Below are positions 57,479 to 64,000 of a DNA stretch of 64,000 nt, piece after piece. Made by a program: the position numbers and the translations under genes. The notes beneath the pieces were generated by a model. That model was not told where the DNA came from. It searched no databases and saw only the letters and a program-made list of their open reading frames with translations. The DNA is from Fundidesulfovibrio terrae (GTDB taxonomy: Bacteria; Desulfobacterota; Desulfovibrionia; Desulfovibrionales; Desulfovibrionaceae): contig NZ_JAKZFS010000001.1 of the NCBI RefSeq assembly GCF_022808915.1, forward strand, positions 1,472,753 through 1,536,752, in the 5' to 3' direction. Within the stretch, counting starts at the first letter, position 1; each line of letters starts with the position of its first letter.

Positions 57479-60400
57479 ATGCTGACGTTCGATCCCCTGT
57501 GGTACAAGAAAACCATCTTCTACGAACTCCACGTACGTTCTTTCGCGGACGGCAACGCGGATGGCATCGGCGACTTCACGGGGCTCATCGACAAGCTGGG
57601 GTATCTGGAGCGCCTGGGAGTCGGGGCTTTGTGGCTTTTGCCCTTCTATCCCTCCCCTCTGCGCGACGACGGGTACGACATCGCCAACTACATGGACGTC
57701 CATCCTGATTACGGCACCCTGGCCGATTTCAAGCGGTTCCTGCGCGAGGCCCACCACCGCGGCATCCGGGTGGTGACCGAACTGGTGCTCAACCACACCT
57801 CGGACCAGCATCCGTGGTTCCAGAGGGCCCGCAAGGCCAAACCCGGCTCGGCCCACCGCGACTTCTACGTCTGGAGCGAAACTCCGGACAAGTACGGCAA
57901 GGCCCGGATCATCTTCAAGGACTTCGAGCACTCCAACTGGGCCTGGGACCCGGTGGCCAAGTCCAACTACTGGCACCGCTTCTATTCCCACCAGCCGGAC
58001 CTGAACTTCGCCAATCCCCTGGTGCACCGGGAACTGTTCAAGGTGGTGGACCACTGGCTGGGCATGGGAGTGGACGGCCTGCGCCTGGACGCCGTGCCCT
58101 ACCTCTACGAGCGCGAAGGCACCAACTGCGAGAACCTTCCGGAAACACACGCTTTTCTCAAACGACTGCGCTCCCATGTGGAGGCCAGGTTTCCGGGCAG
58201 GATGCTCCTGGCCGAGGCCAACCAGTGGCCCGAGGATGCCGTGGACTACTTCGGCCAGGGCGACGAATGCCACATGGCCTACGATTTCCCGGTGATGCCC
58301 CGCATCTTCATGGCTTTGTGGATGGAGGACCGCTACCCCATCATCGACATCGTGGGCCAGACCCCGGCCATCCCCGAGACGTGCCAGTGGGCGGTGTTTT
58401 TGCGCAACCACGACGAGCTGACCCTGGAAATGGTCAGCGACGAGGAGCGCGACTACATGTACCGGGCCTACGCCCTGGACTTCAAGGCCCGCATCAACCT
58501 GGGCATCCGGCGCAGGCTCGCACCCCTGATGCAGAACAACCGCAGGAGGATGGAACTCATCAACTTCCTGCTCTTCTCGTTCCCGGGAACGCCGATCATC
58601 TATTACGGGGACGAGCTGGCCATGGGCGACAACTACCACCTGGGCGACCGCAACGGAGTACGCACTCCCATGCAGTGGAGCCCGGACCGCAACGCAGGAT
58701 TTTCCCAGGCCAACCCCCAATCGTTGTATCTCCCGGTGATCATCGATCCCGAGTACCATTATGAAGTGGTCAACGCGGAGACCCAGGAGCGCAACCAATC
58801 CTCGTTCCTCTGGTGGATGCGCCGGATCATTTCCCTCTACAAGACCTTTCCGGCCTTGGGCACGGGGGAGCTTACGTTCGTGCGCGGGGACAACACCAAG
58901 GTCCTGAGCTTTCTGCGCACCGAGGGCGAGCAGACGCTGCTGGTCGTGGCCAACCTGTCCCGCTATGCCCAGGTGGAGGAGCTCGACCTGGAAAGCCTGG
59001 CCGGGTGCACCCCGGTGGAGGTCTTCGGCCAGACCCGTTTCCCGGCCATCCGCAAGGAGCCCTACTGCCTCACCTTGGGCCCCCACGACCATTTCTGGTT
59101 CGTGCTGGAAAAGGGAGCGGCCCAGCCCGTCCAGGCCATCCCCCGGGCCCCCTTGTCCCTGACGGTGGATTCCGAACACGGCGTGGCTCACAGGGAGAAC
59201 CTGGGCAAGCTGAAATCCGTGCTGCTGCCGACGGCCCTGGCCAGGAGCCTGCGCGGGACGGCCTCCCCCGGTCCGCTTTTCGACCTGAAGATACTCGACC
59301 ACCTGCCCATCAGGAACCAGGAGCCGGGAGCCACCCTGTTCGTCATCGATACCGTCCACGGTCAGGCGTTCCAGGACCACCATCTGCTGTTCGTGTCCGT
59401 GGCCGGGGGCAAGCGCGCCGAAATGTTCGCCCTGGATTCACAGGACGCGGTGCTGGCCCATCTGGCCGACGACAAGGCCGGCAAAATCCTGCTGGACGGC
59501 TTCGACGATCCCGAGGCAGTGGCCGGACTGGCCGCCTTTCTTGCCTCCAACAGGAAATACCATGGCCGGTCGTCCCGCTTCATTGTTGATCTCCGAGCCC
59601 CCCTGAGTCTGCGCAAGGCGCTGATGCATTCGTCCGGGCCCGTCCGCCGCGTCCACTCCACCCGCCAAACGGTTTCCTATTCCGTGGGCAACAGGGCCTT
59701 CCTCAAGATTTTCCGCCACCCGGAGGAGGGCGGCCACCCAGAGGCGGAAATCCTGAGCATTCTGAACAAGGCCGGGTTCGAGGGGGTGCCGCGCCTGCTG
59801 GCCAGGCTCGCCTACCTGGGGCCGCGCGGCCAGGCCATGACCCTGGCCCTGGCCATGGAATTCGTGCAGGGAGCCACGGAAGGCACGGCCTTCGTGCTCG
59901 ACACCGTGGAGCGTTTCCTGGACCAGGTCCTGGCCTCGGGCCTCGCGCCACCCTGGCCGCTGCCAGCCGATCCCTTCGTCGCCCCGGTGCTCACCAAGGA
60001 GCAGCAAGGCATGGTGGACGAGTACTCCCTGGAGTTCTTCCGCCGCCTGGCCCAGCGCATAGCGCATTTCCACACCATCCTGGCCGGCCTGGACAACCCG
60101 GCCTTCTCCCCCGAGCCGGTCACGAAACTCTACCTGCGCTCCCTGTACCAGACCATGCGCAATCTGGCCCACAACACGGCCCGGGGCATCGAGCGCATGT
60201 GGCGCGCCAAGGCCGGGGACACGGACGCCGTCCCCCGGCTGCTGCCGGAAACGGCGATCCTGAAGCGATTCGCGAAGCTTCTGAACATGGAGCCCACGGG
60301 CGTGCGCATCAGGGCCCACGGCGACCTGCAGCTCGACAACGTGCTCCATATGGGCAGGGATTTCATGCTGGTGGACTTCGACGGCGACGTGCGGCTGCCC

Positions 60401-60766
60401 CTTGGTGAAAGGACCATCAAGCGACCGGCCATCCGGGACGTGGCCTGCATGATCGCCTCCATGGCCGTGACCACCGAGAAGGCCTTACGCCGGCACCTGG
60501 AGAGAACTCCCCACGCCGCTCACGAACTCACGGCTTGGTGCTTCCTGTGGCGCAGAACGGCCGGACTGGCCTTCTTCGACGCCTACCTTGAGGCCGTGAA
60601 GGGGGCGATCCTGGTGCCGCCGCAGGAGGATTCCGTCCGGCAGCTTCTGCTGGTTTTCCTGTTGGAGCAGCTCTTGCGCACCCTGAACAGGAGCCTGGAG
60701 GAAGCACCCGAAGACGTGCCCGCGCTCATCGAGCTGACGGAGCTCCTCATGGAGATATTCCCGTGA
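57479..60766 (+). CDS. treS: Trehalose synthase fused to maltokinase (TreS-Mak)
   Basis: 1095 residues, a two-enzyme fusion. Residues 1-550 are TreS (GH13): IFYELHVRSFADGNADGIGD, TELVLNHTSDQHPWF, GMGVDGLRLDAVPYLYE (nucleophile Asp), RMLLAEANQWPEDAVDYFG, FLRNHDELTLEMV, interconverting maltose and trehalose. Residues about 600-1095 are a maltokinase (Pep2-like aminoglycoside phosphotransferase fold) with HGDLQLDNVLHMGRDFMLVD as the HGDxHxxN-type catalytic loop (Asp, Asn) and DFDGD metal site. Together they move trehalose to maltose 1-phosphate for the GlgE glucan route. GAGGAGG precedes the ATG. No glgE is in the window. Confidence 0.95.
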   Translation: MLTFDPLWYKKTIFYELHVRSFADGNADGIGDFTGLIDKLGYLERLGVGALWLLPFYPSPLRDDGYDIANYMDVHPDYGTLADFKRFLREAHHRGIRVVTELVLNHTSDQHPWFQRARKAKPGSAHRDFYVWSETPDKYGKARIIFKDFEHSNWAWDPVAKSNYWHRFYSHQPDLNFANPLVHRELFKVVDHWLGMGVDGLRLDAVPYLYEREGTNCENLPETHAFLKRLRSHVEARFPGRMLLAEANQWPEDAVDYFGQGDECHMAYDFPVMPRIFMALWMEDRYPIIDIVGQTPAIPETCQWAVFLRNHDELTLEMVSDEERDYMYRAYALDFKARINLGIRRRLAPLMQNNRRRMELINFLLFSFPGTPIIYYGDELAMGDNYHLGDRNGVRTPMQWSPDRNAGFSQANPQSLYLPVIIDPEYHYEVVNAETQERNQSSFLWWMRRIISLYKTFPALGTGELTFVRGDNTKVLSFLRTEGEQTLLVVANLSRYAQVEELDLESLAGCTPVEVFGQTRFPAIRKEPYCLTLGPHDHFWFVLEKGAAQPVQAIPRAPLSLTVDSEHGVAHRENLGKLKSVLLPTALARSLRGTASPGPLFDLKILDHLPIRNQEPGATLFVIDTVHGQAFQDHHLLFVSVAGGKRAEMFALDSQDAVLAHLADDKAGKILLDGFDDPEAVAGLAAFLASNRKYHGRSSRFIVDLRAPLSLRKALMHSSGPVRRVHSTRQTVSYSVGNRAFLKIFRHPEEGGHPEAEILSILNKAGFEGVPRLLARLAYLGPRGQAMTLALAMEFVQGATEGTAFVLDTVERFLDQVLASGLAPPWPLPADPFVAPVLTKEQQGMVDEYSLEFFRRLAQRIAHFHTILAGLDNPAFSPEPVTKLYLRSLYQTMRNLAHNTARGIERMWRAKAGDTDAVPRLLPETAILKRFAKLLNMEPTGVRIRAHGDLQLDNVLHMGRDFMLVDFDGDVRLPLGERTIKRPAIRDVACMIASMAVTTEKALRRHLERTPHAAHELTAWCFLWRRTAGLAFFDAYLEAVKGAILVPPQEDSVRQLLLVFLLEQLLRTLNRSLEEAPEDVPALIELTELLMEIFP

Positions 60767-60874
60767 GCCGCGCGGCCGGTTTCGTTTGCGGCGGATGAGC
60801 CGGGCCGGGCGGGCTGGGACGGCGTTGACCCGGAAGGGTTCTTTCGCTATCCATCCTTTCCCAAACGGAGCCGC

Positions 60875-63301
60875 ATGCCGCGGCTTCCATCCACCTATCC
60901 AATCCGGCTGGACGCGACGAACCCAATGGCCTTGTCTTCCTCCTCCTGCGACGCCCCTTCCGTCCGGGCCCGGATTTCGCTGGCCGTCATCCTTCTGGCC
61001 GGGGCGGCGCTGCGGTTCTACCATCTCGAGACGCCGTCCCTGTGGTGGGACGAGATCCTGGTGCCGCTCACCGCCAGCCACGGACTCGACTACATCCTGG
61101 ATTTCTGCCGTTCGGCCGAGATGCACCCGCCGCTGTTCTACCTGGTCTCCAAGGCGGCCATGGGGATCGGGCTGAGCGATTTCTCCCTGCGGCTTTTGCC
61201 CTCCCTCCTGGGTACCGGGTCGATCTACCTGCTGTACCGCATCGCGCGCGCCTTCACGGACGAAAACACGGCCCTTTTCTCCGCCGCCATCCTGTCCGTG
61301 AATGGGCTGCACCTGCTGCTCTCGCGCGAGATACGGCCCTACGCGCTGCAACTGGTCCTCCTGCTCGTGGCCCTGCGCCTGTTGGTGCGGCTGGCGGAGG
61401 AGGGGCGCTGGCGGGACCTGGCCGGTCTCTGTCTGGTCAACATGGCCCTGTTCTGGCTGCACTATTTCACCTTCCACATGGCGGCCGCCCAGGGCGCTGC
61501 CCTGGCCCTGTGCCTGTGGATGCACCGGCCGCGCTTCGACCTGAAGCACTTCGCGGTCTTCTGCGTTGCCACCGCCGCCACGGCCCTGCCCGTGTTCGCC
61601 TGGTTCTTCCTGCCAAGCTCGGGCTCGCGAAGCATCTTCTCCGACGCCCAGTATTCTCGCTGGAACGTCTTTGACCTCATCGCCGACTATCTGGGACAGG
61701 CGCTCTTCTTCTTCGACGGCCAGCGCGTCAGGCTCGGGGCGGCCGCCCTGGCCCTGGGCGGGTTCGCCATGCTGGCCCTGCGCAGGCCGCGGCTGGCGGC
61801 CATCTGCCTGATCCTCGTGGCTGTTCCCCTGGCCAACGTGCTGGTCATGGGCAAGGCGGCCTACTTTTCGCCCTGGCATGTGGCCTACGCCACGCCCCTG
61901 CTGGCCTTTTTCATGGCCCAGCCCCTGTCCCAGCTCCCCTTTGCCAAGGCCCTGGCCGCCGTCCTCGCGGTGGCCGGGTGCGCGTCCATCCTGTCCACGC
62001 AGCAGGCGCGCTATTACGAGGTCGACAGCTACCGTCATCCCGTGTTCGTGACCCTGTTCAAGCCCATGGCCAAGCACCTGGCCGGGGTGCTGCCGCCGGA
62101 CGGCCTCGTCGTCGGGTCCAATCCCGGGTTCGTCAGCGGCGTGGACTGGTACATGGATCAGTACAGCACGCCCAACCCCTTGCGCTCCCAACGCCTCGTT
62201 CCGGGCTGGGAAACGGCCCAGCTCCGCTTCGTCTCCGCCTACGGCGATTTCGGCGTCCTGGGCCGCGACGAGACGGATTTTCTCGCACGTCAGGGCAGGC
62301 CCCTGTCGGTCGAAAAGGCCCTGAACGCCACGGTCTACACTTTCCGGCTGACCCACGACCCCGCGCCGGTCCTCGATTCCCTGCCGATGCACGCCTCGCT
62401 TGCGGCCACGTCCCTCGATTTCTTCCGCCGCGTGGCCAGCTTCTCCGACGCGACGTTCTGCCCCATCCCGGGGATCGGCATCACCGCCACGGCCAACGAC
62501 CATCCCGGATCGATCGAATACGTCCTGGATAACGGTCCCGATCAGGGCCCCGTGACCTTTTTCCTCAACCTCCAGTATCTGAACATCGGGCTCGGCAACC
62601 TGCTCGGCCTGTACGCCCGCTTCGACGACGAGCCGCGCATCCCCCTGGCCGGGACGGCCGGGCCGGACCCCAAGCGCCAGTCCCAGACCGTGCTCACTCG
62701 CGACAAGCCCTTCAAGCGGGTGACGTTCACGGTGGAGCTCCTGTGCCGGGGGCTGACGGCCCAGTACCACGGCGGCAATCTGGAAACCCTGGCCTTCCGG
62801 GGGCTCGACGTGTTCGCGTGCAGGCCCGGGGAGACCGCCCAGAGCCAGGCCGCATGGGAACGGGCCAACATGGAGAGCATGCGGCTCAACTACGGCGCCG
62901 AGGCGTTCGTCTCCAACAGCGCCACCCCGCACGATCCCAAATGGAGCGAGGCCGTCAACCTGGACGACACCCCCTCCTCGGAAGTCCCCGGCTGGCGCGT
63001 GCTCGCCCCCAAGGACCCAGACGCCCCGGCCGTGCTGACGGTCGAGGCCGCCGTTGGGCCGGGCACCATCTTTTATCCGCGCCTTGCGGGCTCCGACGCC
63101 TCGGTGCAGGTGCTCGAGGTGTCGCCCGACGGCACGAGCCGCCCTGTGCTGCTCATGGCCGGCGTGCCTGTCGAGTGGACCCCCATCAGCGCCCAATATC
63201 CCTTGATCCTCCCGCCCGGGCCCAAGGAGCGCACGCTGCGCATCGAACTGCGCGGCCGCTACTGCCAGCTCTGGCACAAGGACGGGGCAATACTCTTCTA
63301 G
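60875..63301 (+). CDS. GT-C-like membrane glycosyltransferase (PMT/ArnT type)
   Basis: 808 residues. The first 420 hold about ten membrane helices, with the GT-C acidic site LRFYHLETPSLWWDEILVPL (the Asp-Glu pair in the first periplasmic loop) and MHPPLFYLVSKAAM (the HPPL(Y/F) motif), then RLLPSLLGTGSIYLLYRIA, all hallmarks of the PMT/ArnT superfamily that transfer sugars from lipid-linked donors on the periplasmic side. The last 390 residues are a soluble periplasmic domain of beta type, unusual in length. The acceptor is unknown. The open frame starts at ATG 60875; a second ATG 51 bases later (MALSSSS) could be the true start. Confidence 0.85.
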   Translation: MPRLPSTYPIRLDATNPMALSSSSCDAPSVRARISLAVILLAGAALRFYHLETPSLWWDEILVPLTASHGLDYILDFCRSAEMHPPLFYLVSKAAMGIGLSDFSLRLLPSLLGTGSIYLLYRIARAFTDENTALFSAAILSVNGLHLLLSREIRPYALQLVLLLVALRLLVRLAEEGRWRDLAGLCLVNMALFWLHYFTFHMAAAQGAALALCLWMHRPRFDLKHFAVFCVATAATALPVFAWFFLPSSGSRSIFSDAQYSRWNVFDLIADYLGQALFFFDGQRVRLGAAALALGGFAMLALRRPRLAAICLILVAVPLANVLVMGKAAYFSPWHVAYATPLLAFFMAQPLSQLPFAKALAAVLAVAGCASILSTQQARYYEVDSYRHPVFVTLFKPMAKHLAGVLPPDGLVVGSNPGFVSGVDWYMDQYSTPNPLRSQRLVPGWETAQLRFVSAYGDFGVLGRDETDFLARQGRPLSVEKALNATVYTFRLTHDPAPVLDSLPMHASLAATSLDFFRRVASFSDATFCPIPGIGITATANDHPGSIEYVLDNGPDQGPVTFFLNLQYLNIGLGNLLGLYARFDDEPRIPLAGTAGPDPKRQSQTVLTRDKPFKRVTFTVELLCRGLTAQYHGGNLETLAFRGLDVFACRPGETAQSQAAWERANMESMRLNYGAEAFVSNSATPHDPKWSEAVNLDDTPSSEVPGWRVLAPKDPDAPAVLTVEAAVGPGTIFYPRLAGSDASVQVLEVSPDGTSRPVLLMAGVPVEWTPISAQYPLILPPGPKERTLRIELRGRYCQLWHKDGAILF

Positions 63302-63310
63302 GATGATCCC

Positions 63311-63898
63311 ATGAGAGAACGAACCGACAACCGCAAGCAGCGGATCCTCGACGTCCTGGCCCGCAGGCAGAAAGACCTGACCATCGTGCTCAACAACATC
63401 CACGACCCCCACAACGTTTCGGCCGTGCTCAGGAGCTGCGACGCCTTCGGCGTGGGCGAGGCGCACCTGCTCTACACCGACACCCCCTTCCCGCAGCTCG
63501 GCCACAAGAGCTCGGCCTCGGCCAAGAAATGGGTGGAGATGAAGCGCCACAAGTCCGCCCGAGAGATGGTGGAAGGATTTCGCGCCACCGGCCATCAGGT
63601 GCTCTCCACCGGCTTCGGCCCCGGGGCCAAGTCCCTCACCGACTGGGACATGACCAAGCCCACGGCCGTCATCCTGGGCAACGAGCACGACGGCGTGGCC
63701 GACGAGCTGCAGACCCTGGTGACGGACCACATCTACATCCCCATGCAGGGCATGGTGCAGAGCCTGAACGTGTCCGTGGCCGCGGCGGTGATTCTGTACG
63801 AGGCCTTCCGGCAGCGCATGGCCAAGGGCATGTACGAAACGCCGGGCCTGACGCCGGAAGAGATCCAGGACAAGTTCGACGGCTGGATAAAGAAATAA
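63311..63898 (+). CDS. trmH: TrmH/SpoU-family RNA 2'-O-methyltransferase
   Basis: 195 residues of SPOUT (alpha/beta knot) type. Marks: motif 1 VLNNIHDPHNVSAVLRSCDA with the catalytic Arg, motif 2 PTAVILGNEHDGV, and motif 3 YIPMQGMVQSLNVSVAAAVI. The YIPMxGMVQSLNVSVA form is that of TrmH, which methylates the 2'-OH of Gm18 in tRNA; TrmL/TrmJ-like alternatives are less likely. It starts nine bases after the glycosyltransferase, so it is cotranscribed with it. A 3'-end repeat follows. Confidence 0.92.
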   Translation: MRERTDNRKQRILDVLARRQKDLTIVLNNIHDPHNVSAVLRSCDAFGVGEAHLLYTDTPFPQLGHKSSASAKKWVEMKRHKSAREMVEGFRATGHQVLSTGFGPGAKSLTDWDMTKPTAVILGNEHDGVADELQTLVTDHIYIPMQGMVQSLNVSVAAAVILYEAFRQRMAKGMYETPGLTPEEIQDKFDGWIKK

Positions 63899-63906
63899 GA
63901 AAAGAG

Positions 63907-63970
63907 CAGGGCGCTGCCTTGCACCCGCCAGGGGGATGATCCCCCTGGACCCTCAATAGGCTTCGCGGGC
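63907..63970 (+). repeat. Dispersed 3'-end repeat, copy 4
   Basis: Begins nine bases after the trmH stop and contains CCAGGGGGATGATCC/CCCTGG as a hairpin and GGCTTCGCGGG; matches the second half of the copy at 15.15-15.25 kb. Confidence 0.7.
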
Positions 63971-64000
63971 CTGATTCCACCGGCATGCCGGTGGAATCAG
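63971..64000. repeat. Perfect 30-bp palindrome at window end
   Basis: CTGATTCCACCGGCA followed by its exact reverse complement, with no spacer. It ends with the window, so the full arms may be longer. Could be a terminator-like hairpin or part of a repeat family. Confidence 0.7.

Noticed and set aside
60485..63730. Open frame of 1081 codons on the minus strand
   Set aside because: It is the mirror of treS end, the glycosyltransferase and trmH. Its product is a His/Gly/Arg/Gln-rich low-complexity chain typical of antisense of GC-rich genes, with no domain.
1..64000. CRISPR arrays and rRNA genes
   Set aside because: No regularly spaced 24-40 base repeats with unique spacers, no cas genes and no rRNA-like sequence were seen.

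Overview
The window is high-GC chromosomal DNA that looks like a Desulfovibrio-type sulfate reducer (Desulfovibrionales, Desulfobacterota). The grounds are gene content and style, not a marker gene: hydrogenase maturation genes hypA/hypB, nickel-pincer cofactor genes larE/larB/larC, a deoxyhypusine synthase-like protein, a UbiD decarboxylase beside an acyl-CoA ligase, and hairpin-bearing repeats placed just after stop codons. Core genes are GC-rich. Three AT-rich patches (about 27.45-28.55, 33.25-35.1 and 38.55-41.2 kb) and an integrated element stand out as acquired DNA.

Layout. 0-5.3 kb: 3' part of a SagB/nitroreductase-like gene, a small possible DNA-binding protein, the larE-larB-larC cluster on the minus strand, a methyltransferase and an exported protein. 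5.4-8.4 kb: AI-2E-type permease, rhomboid protease, a 30-residue membrane peptide and a PH-domain membrane protein. 8.4-12 kb: histidine kinase, lipoprotein and sigma54-type response regulator in the order of the enterobacterial QseE-QseG-QseF (GlrK-YfhG-GlrR) operon. 12-15.1 kb: two Ala/Ser-rich proteins around an acyltransferase. 15.5-19.6 kb: acyl-CoA ligase, cyclic-nucleotide-binding protein and UbiD decarboxylase in a row. 19.9-20.9 kb: deoxyhypusine synthase-like protein.

21-24.7 kb: a quorum-sensing cassette. A LuxI-type synthase with all seven conserved residues lies downstream of a 20-bp palindrome whose half-sites match the Vibrio fischeri lux box. It is convergent with, and overlaps, a LuxR-type receptor. 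A small Cys-rich gene diverges from the same lux box. A decayed Cys/His-rich gene near a Fur-like site and a PEP-CTERM exported protein follow.

24.7-37 kb: pckA, hldD, an AT-rich two-helix membrane protein, mutL, alr, an Old Yellow Enzyme family oxidoreductase, an AT-rich OLD-type ATPase/nuclease, hypB, hypA and a DUF554 membrane protein.

37-46.5 kb: a 9.4-kb integrative mobilizable element in the 3' end of tRNA-Leu(CAA). It carries a tyrosine integrase, an AT-rich two-gene cargo of unknown function, a ColE1-like mobilization block (mobC, mobA with mobB and mobD nested inside it), a DUF3987 protein, an AlpA-like regulator, a Cys-rich small protein and a partial tRNA copy as the right attachment site. 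TTGCTCCA repeats in triplets lie near both ends.

46.5-64 kb: tamB and tamA, a full trehalose block (treY and treZ on one strand, a treS-maltokinase fusion on the other), a large GT-C-like membrane glycosyltransferase and a TrmH-family RNA methyltransferase.

The best candidates for new biology are the lux-box quorum-sensing locus in a presumed sulfate reducer and the unrecognised two-gene cargo of the mobilizable element. Functions are assigned by reading motifs; no database search was run.
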